From: Paenibacillus alba
GTDB taxonomy: Bacteria > Bacillota > Bacilli > Paenibacillales > NBRC-103111
Direction: 5' to 3'
Assembly (NCBI RefSeq): GCF_013204855.1
Contig: NZ_JABMKZ010000055.1
Location: 1 to 42,161 of the forward strand
Length of the DNA: 42,161 nt
In this document: positions 31,139-38,340 of the stretch, in pieces
Layout of the letters: the number at the start of each line of letters is the position of its first letter
Numbering within the stretch: the stretch's first letter is position 1
Notes under the pieces: model-generated
Seen by the model: the letters and a program-made list of their open reading frames with translations, nothing else
Told to the model about the DNA's origin: nothing
Database searches by the model: none
Made by a program: the position numbers and the translations under genes

Positions 31139-32467
31139 TTACTTATCTTTTGGTTTGTTTTTAATTGACGCTAACGTTGCGTTGGCAGGTAAGAAATAAA
31201 GCTTAGATTTCGACACCCCAATTTGTTGTGAAGTGTAAATACCGGAATGACCTGAAAATAAATAACTAATGATGCAAGCCATGAATAGATAGACGGCGCC
31301 TTCCGAGCCGAAAAGCTCAATCCCCATAATAAAGCAGGCGAGAGGTGTGTTCGTTGCACCACTGAAAACAGCAATAAATCCAAGGCCGGCCAAAAATGGG
31401 GCGGAGACATGCAAAATACTGGACAGGGAATTTCCAAGCGTTCCCCCGATAACGAAAAGAGGTGTGACTTCGCCGCCTTGAAAGCCGGCTCCAAGTGTCA
31501 GGGTCGTAAACAAGATTTTCCAAAGAAAAGCCAAGGGTGCGACTGGTTGTTCAAATGAGTCCTGGAGTAGCGGAATCCCCAATCCCAGATAGTCTCTCGT
31601 GCCAAAAATAACTACTAAAGCAATAATGACTATTCCGCCCATGAAAGTCTTTATGACAGGATTTTTAAAGAGCAGAGTGTAGATTTTTCTCAACCAATGC
31701 GTGAGTTCGCTGAACAAAAGACTTGTCAATCCGAATAGAATAGAAGCGATCACTACTTTTATTAGGAGCATTGTGGTGAATGGAGGAATGGTTCCCATAT
31801 GATAATGGATATGCTGAATGCCCCACGCCATAGTAATCAGATTGCCGACAAAGCTTGCGATGAAGCAAGGGATGAGTGCTTGATATCGGACTAGCCCTAA
31901 TGCAACAACTTCCATACCGAAGATCGTTCCTGCCAGAGGGGTGCCAAATATGGAACCAAATCCGCTGCTAATGCCACACATCAATAGAATTTTGCGGTCC
32001 GTTTCATCCACTTTGAATACTTTGCCAATGAATTCGGAAAAGCTTCCGCCCATCTGTACCGCAGTGCCTTCCCGGCCTGCTGAACCGCCAAATAAGTGAG
32101 TTAGGATCGTCCCAAGCAGAACCAGAGGAGCCATGCGAAAGGGGATTGTTTCTTGTCCATGTTGGATTTGTTCTAAAATCAGATTATTGCCTTTTGCTGA
32201 ATTTTTGCCGTATTTGACATATAAATAACTCATAAATGCCCCGCCAAGCGGCAGAAGAAATAGCAGCCAAGGGTGACTTTCACGCTGTATCGTGGCCTCG
32301 TCTAGGCTTGCAAGAAATAGCGCAGAGGCGGAGCCGGTTAGAATGCCTACAAGGCTGCCATAGAATAACCATTTCAGCAAAGCACCAAATAAAGCAACAT
32401 GCAAGTACTTCTCGGCATAGGCAATGAGCTTGCGTTTTGGGGTTTCAGATCCATTTGCCACGGTCAA
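31139..32467 (-). CDS. CLC-F-type fluoride/proton antiporter (CLC chloride-channel superfamily)
   Basis: 442 residues, about ten or more membrane segments. CLC motifs are present but in the variants I associate with fluoride-exporting CLC-F proteins: GNNLILEQI (about 93-101) where chloride CLCs have GSGIP; GSAGREGTAVQMG (about 128-140), with the gating glutamate and T in place of P; GGEVTPLFVIGGTLG (about 345-359) in place of GxFxP; and SGIYTSQQ, which supplies the central tyrosine. It would export fluoride against inward proton flow. TTG 32467 follows GGAG by five bases. A marR gene precedes it on the same strand with an 85-bp structured gap. An ordinary chloride transporter is the alternative. 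Confidence 0.75.
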   Translation of the reverse strand: MTVANGSETPKRKLIAYAEKYLHVALFGALLKWLFYGSLVGILTGSASALFLASLDEATIQRESHPWLLFLLPLGGAFMSYLYVKYGKNSAKGNNLILEQIQHGQETIPFRMAPLVLLGTILTHLFGGSAGREGTAVQMGGSFSEFIGKVFKVDETDRKILLMCGISSGFGSIFGTPLAGTIFGMEVVALGLVRYQALIPCFIASFVGNLITMAWGIQHIHYHMGTIPPFTTMLLIKVVIASILFGLTSLLFSELTHWLRKIYTLLFKNPVIKTFMGGIVIIALVVIFGTRDYLGLGIPLLQDSFEQPVAPLAFLWKILFTTLTLGAGFQGGEVTPLFVIGGTLGNSLSSILHVSAPFLAGLGFIAVFSGATNTPLACFIMGIELFGSEGAVYLFMACIISYLFSGHSGIYTSQQIGVSKSKLYFLPANATLASIKNKPKDK

Positions 32468-32470
32468 TTT

Positions 32471-32549
32471 TGCTCCTAACCTTAAAGAATTAGAGGAGGG
32501 TTATGCCACAAGGGTTGCCGAAAGGCAGCCTTATCTGTGGTTGAATATG
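32471..32549 (-). ncRNA. Structured leader of the CLC-F gene, candidate cis-regulatory RNA
   Basis: Read on the minus strand, CCACA...TGTGG encloses AGG/CCT and a TGCC-TTTC-GGCA hairpin (32506-32540). Then ATAACCCTCCT is complementary to AGGTTAGGAG, which contains the ribosome-binding site of the CLC gene. An aptamer-like fold followed by a possible anti-Shine-Dalgarno arm looks like a translational switch. It lacks the GGCGATG-type core of the known fluoride riboswitch, so I do not assign it to any class. Confidence 0.4.
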
Positions 32550-32552
32550 AGA

Positions 32553-33011
32553 TCAAGTCTTAGCGAGCGAGGTAGACTCTGTATGGATGCGTGCTAAGCC
32601 TTTTTGAATAATGCGAAGTTCATCTTCTTCTAAATGACGGATGAAATAGGAAAGAATCCCTTGTTCATATATCGGCCAGGCTTTCAGAAAGGCTCGTTTC
32701 CCTTCGCGTGTGAGCACGGCATAAGAGCCGCGGCGATCCTCCTCGGTCCGCTCTCGACGGACATAGCCCTCTTTCTCCAAGCGTTCGACTAACCGTGTTA
32801 TGCCGCTTGGGGTCAGAACGACCTTATCGGCAAGTTCGCTCATTCGCATCTTTTTCGATGGTGTTTGATATAAAGCGACCAGCACATCATACCAAATAAG
32901 AGGGACCTGATCTTGGTCAAGGAGATCCTTCTCGATTAATCGGATGACCGTAGAGTGGGTATTTAAAAAGGTTCGCCAAACCGCAAGCTGATCTTCCTGT
33001 AATTTCTTCAT
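32553..33011 (-). CDS. MarR-family transcriptional regulator
   Basis: 152 residues, a winged-helix dimer that normally represses nearby genes until it binds a ligand. The DNA-binding part is KMRMSELADKVVLTPSGITRLVERLEKEGYVRRERTEEDRRGSYAVLTREGKRAF (about 55-110), with the conserved wing residues DRR. Two inverted-repeat sites in the divergent gap (33059 and 33104) are likely operators, so it should control both itself and the transporter at 33142. The CLC gene follows on the same strand and may be cotranscribed. Confidence 0.88.
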   Translation of the reverse strand: MKKLQEDQLAVWRTFLNTHSTVIRLIEKDLLDQDQVPLIWYDVLVALYQTPSKKMRMSELADKVVLTPSGITRLVERLEKEGYVRRERTEEDRRGSYAVLTREGKRAFLKAWPIYEQGILSYFIRHLEEDELRIIQKGLARIHTESTSLAKT

Positions 33012-33058
33012 GAAATCTTGCTCCTTCCGAGCGATCTATGTCTTTACATGATAGCGAA

Positions 33059-33082
33059 ATTTATTTGACTGTGCAAATAAAT
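33059..33082. promoter_or_regulatory. MarR-type operator 1 with overlapping promoter
   Basis: ATTTATTTG and CAAATAAAT are perfect 9-bp inverted arms separated by six bases. The site overlaps the -35 of a plus-strand promoter TTGACT (33065) - 17 bp - TATTTT (33088). Confidence 0.75.
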
Positions 33083-33103
33083 CATGTTATTTTGTTGTTG
33101 ATG

Positions 33104-33127
33104 CAATATTTGATTACGCAAATAAAT
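33104..33127. promoter_or_regulatory. MarR-type operator 2
   Basis: CAATATTTG, six bases, CAAATAAAT: the right arm is identical to operator 1 and the left arm matches in six of nine positions. Its centre is 45 bp from that of operator 1. It lies between the promoter and the transporter start. Confidence 0.7.
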
Positions 33128-33141
33128 GGGGGCGAAGACAA

Positions 33142-34002
33142 ATGGGATTACTCTTAGGGCTCTTATCTGCTTTATTCTTCGGAAGCGCTGATTTTGTTGC
33201 AGCCAAATCGAGCAAACAGATCGGCGTATATGCAACATTGCTTTACATGCAAATTGTTGGTGTTGTGCTGCTGACTATTTTTTTAGTTGTTACTGGTAAA
33301 TGGCAATTTCTAAGCTCATACTCCAGCCTTGCAAAGGCTAGTTTATGGATGTTTGTTGATTTAGCAGGAATTTTAATGCTTTATCGAGGTCTTCAGGTTG
33401 GCAAAACATCCGTTGTTGCACCCATTGTTTCAAGCTTCTCTGTCGTGACGGTTATTCTAGCAATTTCGTTTGGAGAGCGTGAAAGCTGGATCACTTTTGT
33501 TGGCATTGTGTTGACCGTTGTTGGTGTCATGGGTGTGACCTTATCAGGACCAGAGACGGACGATCTTCAATCGCAACGCGTTAAGCTGGCGAAAGGTGTG
33601 ATATGGGCGATTCTAGCATCTTTATGCCTTGGCGTGGCCTTTTTTGGACTTCGTTATCCAGTCGAGGAAATAGGAGGGCTTGCTACTGTTTGGATAGGCA
33701 GGCTCCAAGGCAGTGTACTGCTTGCTTTTATTGCATTGGGGGTCAAGCGCAAGACAGTCATCCCAAAGAAGAAGGAGCTTAACTATTTAATCCTTGTTGG
33801 GGTTCTAGATACGTTGGCTATTCTCAGTTACAACATTGGATTGATCTACGAGATGACCTCAATTGTCATCACGGCAGCCTCGTTATTCGCCGTCTTTACG
33901 CTGGTATGGGGCATACTGATCAACAATGAACGCTTAGCGATGAAGCAATGGGCGGGGGTTGTGCTGACTTTTATAGGAATTGTGATCGTGTCAATCGGCT
34001 AA
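33142..34002 (+). CDS. EamA/DMT-family exporter
   Basis: 286 residues with ten membrane helices in two EamA repeats, the layout of drug/metabolite transporters. Repeat 1: MGLLLGLLSALFFGSADFVAAKSSK to ITFVGIVLTVVGVMGVTLSG. Repeat 2 starts with KGVIWAILASLCLGVAFFGLRYPVEE and ends QWAGVVLTFIGIVIVSIG. Substrate unknown. It diverges from marR and carries both MarR operators in its promoter region, so it is probably derepressed by the ligand of that regulator. TGGGGGCGAAGAC precedes the ATG. Confidence 0.88.
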   Translation: MGLLLGLLSALFFGSADFVAAKSSKQIGVYATLLYMQIVGVVLLTIFLVVTGKWQFLSSYSSLAKASLWMFVDLAGILMLYRGLQVGKTSVVAPIVSSFSVVTVILAISFGERESWITFVGIVLTVVGVMGVTLSGPETDDLQSQRVKLAKGVIWAILASLCLGVAFFGLRYPVEEIGGLATVWIGRLQGSVLLAFIALGVKRKTVIPKKKELNYLILVGVLDTLAILSYNIGLIYEMTSIVITAASLFAVFTLVWGILINNERLAMKQWAGVVLTFIGIVIVSIG

Positions 34003-34058
34003 AATAGCGTAGAAATCAGTCTTATTTTAAATGCACATCGACGTAGGGTTAAAGGGCA

Positions 34059-34079
34059 AGTATACTATTACTGTATACT
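34059..34079. promoter_or_regulatory. Inverted repeat upstream of the GNAT gene
   Basis: AGTATAC, seven bases, GTATACT, perfect 7-bp arms ending 25 bp before the ATG. The repeated TATACT also resembles a -10. Either an operator or a promoter with chance symmetry. Confidence 0.45.
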
Positions 34080-34103
34080 ATAGAGACAGTGGAGTGATTG
34101 AAT

Positions 34104-34559
34104 ATGGATATTAAAATTGATGATTTAACTGGATCCCAAGTAATTGCCTTAATAGGAGAGCATTTGCAGAGTATGTCCGCACAATCTCCAGCAGAAAGTA
34201 TGCATGCTTTAAATCTGGACGGATTGAAGAAACCTGAAATTACATTTTGGAGTGTTTGGGAACAAGAGGAATTGATGGGCTGCGGGGCACTTAAAGAACT
34301 TGACGATCAGCATGGAGAGATTAAATCAATGCGTACCTCATCTTCGCATTTAAGAAAAGGTGTTGCTAGGCAACTCCTCTTGCATATTATTGATGAGGCC
34401 AAAAGGCGTGGCTACCAGCGTCTTAGCTTGGAGACGGGCTCCATGGCATCATTCGACCCAGCTATTAAATTGTATGCGAGTCTAGGATTTGAATATTGCG
34501 AGCCCTTTGCTAATTATAAGGAAGACCCCAATAGTGTATTTATGACCAAAGGATTGTAA
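34104..34559 (+). CDS. GNAT-family N-acetyltransferase
   Basis: 151 residues, single GNAT domain. The acetyl-CoA binding motif A is SSSHLRKGVARQLLLHIIDEAKRRGYQRLSLETG (about 87-120), preceded by the strand GEIKSMRTS. AIKLYASLGFEYCEPFANYKEDPNSVFMTK is the usual end. It acetylates an amine or peptide not deducible here. ATG 34104 was chosen because GGAGTG lies seven bases upstream; the TTG at 34098 is too close. A terminator follows. Confidence 0.85.
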   Translation: MDIKIDDLTGSQVIALIGEHLQSMSAQSPAESMHALNLDGLKKPEITFWSVWEQEELMGCGALKELDDQHGEIKSMRTSSSHLRKGVARQLLLHIIDEAKRRGYQRLSLETGSMASFDPAIKLYASLGFEYCEPFANYKEDPNSVFMTKGL

Positions 34560-34591
34560 GTTTCGTTGACGGGTCATGTCACGAGCGACGT

Positions 34592-34625
34592 AAGGTTACC
34601 GATTTCATCGGTAGCCTTTTTGTGT
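34592..34625 (+). terminator. Terminator after the GNAT gene
   Basis: AAGGTTACCGAT, TTC loop, ATCGGTAGCCTT, then a T-rich tail (TTTTTGTG). About 170 bp of featureless sequence separate it from the next promoter and riboswitch. Confidence 0.8.
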
Positions 34626-34789
34626 TTGGTGAAAAGGAGACTTTAATTAAAGCAAATCTCTATGCTATAACGATTTACGACTAGGGACACTTGGTTAACG
34701 AAGGATTCATTTATTGCGGCTTCCAAATGACAGAGTTTATGATGGATCTTACGTGGAAAATTTTGCACCATGAATTCAAGGAGGTCACG

Positions 34790-34798
34790 TGTTACAAT
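34790..34798 (+). promoter_or_regulatory. Extended -10 promoter before the riboswitch
   Basis: TGTTACAAT (TGnTACAAT) just upstream of the riboswitch start. No good -35 at the proper distance. Confidence 0.45.
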
Positions 34799-34804
34799 TT
34801 ATGA

Positions 34805-34945
34805 GATCCTTTGTGGATCAAACAACTTAGAAGGCCGAAGCTTTTATGAAGCACGGGGGACCCACGATTAGGGGTGAAGCCGCGACAGCGGCCGGGTGAT
34901 TACTCTTTGATCCGAATCCGACAGCTAACCTCGCAGGCCGCAAAA
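34805..34945 (+). ncRNA. c-di-AMP riboswitch (ydaO/yuaA type)
   Basis: The conserved blocks of this riboswitch are in order: GAAGCACGGGGGACCCA (34848-34864), GGGGTGAAGCCGCGACAGCGGCCGGGTGA (34872-34900) and ATCCGAATCCGACAGCTAACCTCGCAGGC (34910-34938). c-di-AMP binding to this class turns downstream genes off, most often wall-lytic enzymes and potassium transporters. The target here is the LysM-CAP protein that starts 15 bp downstream. The exact 5' limit is approximate. Confidence 0.9.
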
Positions 34946-34959
34946 AGGAGAGGTTTCTT

Positions 34960-35610
34960 TTGAAGAGATACAAAAAGCTTTTGGTAACCAGCGCATTAGG
35001 ACTAAGTGTCCTTATAGGTGCAAATGCAGCAATGGCTGCAACGGCCACTCATACGGTATCAGGCAATGATACGATGTGGGTCATTTCCAAGAAGTATGGA
35101 GTCAGCCTTACATCGCTTATTCAAGCGAATCCTCAGGTCGCGAATCCTAATGTGATCTGGTCTGGCATGGTCTTGAATATCCCAGGCAGCACGAACACGA
35201 ATGCAGGATCCAAAACTCCGGTTACGACTCCTCCATCGCAATCAGCATTCGCCAGCCAAGTGGTTAGCTTAGTTAATCAGGAGCGAGCTAATGCAGGACT
35301 CCGCCCATTAACAAGCAACAGCGCACTGACCGCTATGGCATTGGATAAAGCGAAGGATATGTACAACAATGGTTATTTCGATCATACGTCTCCGACCTAC
35401 GGGTCTCCTTTTGATATGATGAGCACTTATGGCATTAATTATTCCTATGCTGGTGAAAACATTGCTAAAGGCCAGCAAACGCCTGAAGCCGTTATGAAGG
35501 CATGGATGAACAGCGCGGGTCACCGTCAAAATATTCTAAGCCCCAACTATACGCAAATAGGCGTAGCCTATTACAATGGTGAATGGGTACAGGAATTCAT
35601 CAGCAACTAA
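34960..35610 (+). CDS. Secreted LysM + CAP (YkwD-like) protein
   Basis: 216 residues. A signal peptide ends near residue 27 (ANAAMAA). A LysM wall-binding domain follows (HTVSGNDTMWVISKKYGVSLTSLIQANPQV...VIWSGMVLNIP, about 32-75), then a Thr/Pro/Ser linker, then a CAP/SCP domain (VVSLVNQERANAGLRPLTSNSALTAMALDKAKDMYNNGYFDHTSPTYGSPFDMM, GENIAKGQQTPEAVMKAWMNSAGHRQNILSPNYTQIGVAYYNG) with its conserved histidines and glutamate. It probably acts in the wall. The TTG start follows AAAGGAGAGG. Control by the c-di-AMP riboswitch links it to wall and turgor homeostasis. Confidence 0.9.
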   Translation: MKRYKKLLVTSALGLSVLIGANAAMAATATHTVSGNDTMWVISKKYGVSLTSLIQANPQVANPNVIWSGMVLNIPGSTNTNAGSKTPVTTPPSQSAFASQVVSLVNQERANAGLRPLTSNSALTAMALDKAKDMYNNGYFDHTSPTYGSPFDMMSTYGINYSYAGENIAKGQQTPEAVMKAWMNSAGHRQNILSPNYTQIGVAYYNGEWVQEFISN

Positions 35611-35625
35611 TCCAGCAGCGTAAAG

Positions 35626-35674
35626 AAACAGGGTTGTTTCTCACAGGGAAACCTGAGGGGAGCAACCCTGTTTT
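35626..35674 (+). terminator. Two-level terminator hairpin after the LysM-CAP gene
   Basis: AAACAGGGTTG pairs with CAACCCTGTTT. A small CAGG-GAAA-CCTG stem-loop sits inside. A short T tract follows. Confidence 0.8.
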
Positions 35675-35845
35675 GTCATTGTTTCATACATAACCTCCCT
35701 TACATATTACATTTTATTCCAAGTTATTTTTCAAGGAAAGGGAACGATTAGAAAATAATGTAACTTTTTGAACATCGTAGCGTCTAATTTATTGGTGAAG
35801 AGTCCGTAGATTACCCAGTCTTTTTAAAGGGAGATGGTGTTAACA

Positions 35846-37096
35846 ATGGTTGGGATTAAAACTTTTGCAGCTTTATTAGGTGCAGTAATGTTTTTTTCTT
35901 ATTTTCCTGCGGTCGATGCTGAGGAATGGTCGCCTAATTTGCCACAGAAAATAACGCTTTTGCATGAAACAAAATTGTATGCCGAGGCAAGCGAGTCATC
36001 TGCTTCTTGGGCGACGTTGTCCCCTCAAGATGTTCAAACGGCAGGCGCCGAAAAAGATTGGTATAGGCCGATGTTTGGTGAGCAAAAATGGGTGAAAATT
36101 CATACAAGTTGGATGGGGGATCAATGGGTTCATATTGATTGGCACGAAATTGGCTGGTTGGTGCCCAAAGATGAATTCGCGGATGTTTCGGGAGAGATGC
36201 CTTTGTATAATGAGCCTGAATACGGGTATACGGGAGCAACGATCACAAGCCAAATTGTTCATATGAAGGGTATATTTTATCGCCCTATGCAAATGCCTGC
36301 GTATCTCGTTGAATCTTGGATTGGCGACAAATGGTTCACACCATCTAATGTAATGGTCATCGAGGGTGTCATCCCAACGGAGGAAAAGGTGAATATAGAG
36401 GGGGAAGGTTCTTTTTTTGATAATCCAAGCAATCAGCCACTTTTCAAATACAACACCACAACATTTAAACCCCAAGAGTTCACGTCCACTGCTCGTTATG
36501 GCGATTTCTATAAAGTAAAAACAGAAACTGGTCAATATGCATGGGTTAGCCCCCGTTTCTCACAACCTGCCGTGACGACCCCAGTCAGTGAGGATATTGT
36601 ATTAACAGAGAAAACAGCGATCTACAGCTATCCGAACCTTCAAAGCTTCTTAGATCCCTTGGCAGCTCAAACCGTTCATGCGAATGCGAAAGTTCAAGAC
36701 ATATGGGAGAATACTTGGTATAGAATCAGTACTTGGCTTGGAGACGCATGGATTATACGCAATAATAACGGGGGCATAAATCCTAGCACGCATATCGCAA
36801 CTGATACGGATGGCTACATTCAAGTTTTCCCGAAAGTGATCTCCGGCAACAGTCATACTGTTTCAGGGCGTCTGTATGTTGCAAACATGCCCCGATATAT
36901 CGATTACAATGATTTGAGCTTCACTTTGGAGATGATTGACGAAAAAGGGAATGTTCTTACGAACGGAGAAGGTTTTATCCCAGGCGTGAGACAAAACGAC
37001 GAGGTTGCTTTTACTGTTGTTCTCGGCCAAGTGGATGCGAGCGTCAAAAACTTCTCGTTTCGCGTGTCGGAGGTTCAATTTCACAATCCTTTGTAG
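35846..37096 (+). CDS. Exported protein with repeated SH3-like (GW-type) segments
   Basis: About 416 residues. A signal peptide ends near residue 25 (YFPAVDAEE). Several SH3-like repeats follow, each with the signature (S/T)W-x-G-D-x-W: SWMGDQWVHID, SWIGDKWFTPSN and TWLGDAWIIRNN, plus a fourth variant YKVKTETGQYAWVSP. Each is preceded by a YxEA or YSYPN strand typical of bacterial SH3b domains. The C-terminal ~90 residues form a beta-rich domain (GRLYVANMPRYIDYNDLSFTLEMIDEKG). Wall binding is inferred. The start is uncertain: ATG 35834, GTG 35837 or ATG 35846 all share GGGAG. Confidence 0.65.
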   Translation: MVGIKTFAALLGAVMFFSYFPAVDAEEWSPNLPQKITLLHETKLYAEASESSASWATLSPQDVQTAGAEKDWYRPMFGEQKWVKIHTSWMGDQWVHIDWHEIGWLVPKDEFADVSGEMPLYNEPEYGYTGATITSQIVHMKGIFYRPMQMPAYLVESWIGDKWFTPSNVMVIEGVIPTEEKVNIEGEGSFFDNPSNQPLFKYNTTTFKPQEFTSTARYGDFYKVKTETGQYAWVSPRFSQPAVTTPVSEDIVLTEKTAIYSYPNLQSFLDPLAAQTVHANAKVQDIWENTWYRISTWLGDAWIIRNNNGGINPSTHIATDTDGYIQVFPKVISGNSHTVSGRLYVANMPRYIDYNDLSFTLEMIDEKGNVLTNGEGFIPGVRQNDEVAFTVVLGQVDASVKNFSFRVSEVQFHNPL

Positions 37097-37173
37097 GAAG
37101 CAATGATAAAACTGAATGGATGATATGCGCGGAGGCCACATTTCCAAACGGATGAAGTAGATCAGGGGGGTTC

Positions 37174-37845
37174 ATGACAAAAAATAGATATATATTAGTT
37201 GGCTTAATGCTTATTTTACTTTCCATTTATCCCTATTTTCTAATTTGGCAAGAAGGCCATATTGAGGCTGCTTTAAACAAAAAATATTCGATTATTTCAA
37301 TTAAAGCTCCAACAAATCAATTAGTTCTCAATGAAAACAAAGTAGAAATCATTGAGGAAAAAAAAGGAGACTTATCTAATCTTCAAATAAAGGTAAACGA
37401 CCAAATAATCGGAAGTACTCGGGATGCGAAATTGATAAATAGTCCCATGGATTTATACTATGGTTGGATTGGTTTTTTAAATGTCAAAGACAAAAAATCT
37501 GGTAAAAATGATACGATTATTGTACAAAGATTAGATCCATATAGCGAGAATATGCCGCCAATCAATATCAAAAATAAAGAATGGAATCTTTATCATATCG
37601 ATGAAAATAAAAACATTCAAACAGAACATATCACGTTTAACAATCGTAAAAGTCATGATCCAGTTGCTATTAAAGAAATCATGGTAGGAGGAACAAGTTT
37701 AGGGGGAATCGGTTATAAATCAAATTTACGTTATTTGTATCCGACTATTTTCTTTCCTGTCATTTTCCCATATGGCTTTTTTTGGATAGGTCTGCTCATA
37801 GTTGCATTTAGTTTACTAAATCGGTTTCTGAAAAAATCTGCTTAG
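37174..37845 (+). CDS. Membrane protein with large external loop, unknown
   Basis: 223 residues. One N-terminal helix (YILVGLMLILLSIYPYFLIW) and one C-terminal segment (YPTIFFPVIFPYGFFWIGLLIVAFSLL) enclose about 160 polar residues likely outside the cell. The region is clearly more AT-rich than its neighbours, with AAA/AAT-rich codons, which suggests separate acquisition. No family was recognised. GATCAGGGGGG precedes the ATG. A hairpin (CATTACTG/CAGTAATG, 37866-37908) follows, possibly a terminator. Confidence 0.6.
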   Translation: MTKNRYILVGLMLILLSIYPYFLIWQEGHIEAALNKKYSIISIKAPTNQLVLNENKVEIIEEKKGDLSNLQIKVNDQIIGSTRDAKLINSPMDLYYGWIGFLNVKDKKSGKNDTIIVQRLDPYSENMPPINIKNKEWNLYHIDENKNIQTEHITFNNRKSHDPVAIKEIMVGGTSLGGIGYKSNLRYLYPTIFFPVIFPYGFFWIGLLIVAFSLLNRFLKKSA

Positions 37846-37914
37846 AGCTAAATTAGGAGAGTCGCATTACTGTCACTTTAGAAAGATTCCTCAGGCAGTA
37901 ATGGCGGCTTTATA

Positions 37915-37942
37915 TTTACAAATCTATAAAAATAGATATAAT
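37915..37942 (+). promoter_or_regulatory. Promoter and operator of the arsR gene, leaderless arrangement
   Basis: TTTACA (37915-37920), 16 bp, TATAAT (37937-37942). The spacer holds ATCTAT-AAAA-ATAGAT (37922-37937). The ATG begins eight bases after the -10, so transcription should start at or next to the first codon. CAAATCTATA is shared with the promoter of the MFS gene (near 38291). Confidence 0.7.
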
Positions 37943-37949
37943 AAACGTT

Positions 37950-38261
37950 ATGGAACCTTTAGCGATTTATAAAGCTTTGTCTAACGAGACGCGCAGTCAA
38001 ATTATGCTATGGTTAAAAAATCCAGAGGCATACTTTGATGAAAAGCCCTATTTGCAGCAAGGGCTTAATATTCGAATTGGTGTATGCGTGGGAGATATTC
38101 AGGCTAAGTCGGGGCTTGCGCAGTCGGTTATCTCGAGTTATTTATTAAGTATGCAAAAAGCTGGTTTGTTGGAATCTGAACGAATCGGGAAATGGACGTA
38201 TTATCGTCGGAACGAGAAAATTATTCAGGAATTTGCTGAGTACATCGGAAAGGAACTATAA
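37950..38261 (+). CDS. ArsR-family (HTH) regulator
   Basis: 103 residues, a small winged-helix repressor. It starts MEPLAIYKALSNETRSQIMLWLKNPEAYF, the usual ArsR opening, and the recognition region is VGDIQAKSGLAQSVISSYLLSMQKAGLLESERIGKWTYYRRNEK. The metal-binding ELCVC motif is missing; one cysteine is at VCVGDI. It therefore probably senses something other than arsenic. No ribosome-binding site precedes the ATG. The MFS gene 79 bp downstream is the likely target. Confidence 0.85.
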   Translation: MEPLAIYKALSNETRSQIMLWLKNPEAYFDEKPYLQQGLNIRIGVCVGDIQAKSGLAQSVISSYLLSMQKAGLLESERIGKWTYYRRNEKIIQEFAEYIGKEL

Positions 38262-38340
38262 AGGGAGAGGAGCTAGTTTTTTTATTTTATCAAATCTATA
38301 TATCTAAATATATAAATACGATCGGAGACTTAAATGTATC

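Noticed and set aside
31171..31868. Several shadow frames inside the CLC gene
   Set aside because: They lie in alternative frames of a clear membrane-protein gene and show no independent start signals.
32471..32549. Known fluoride (crcB) riboswitch before the CLC-F gene
   Set aside because: The conserved GGCGATG and later CTGATGACTCCTAC-type blocks are absent, so it was left as an unclassified structured leader.
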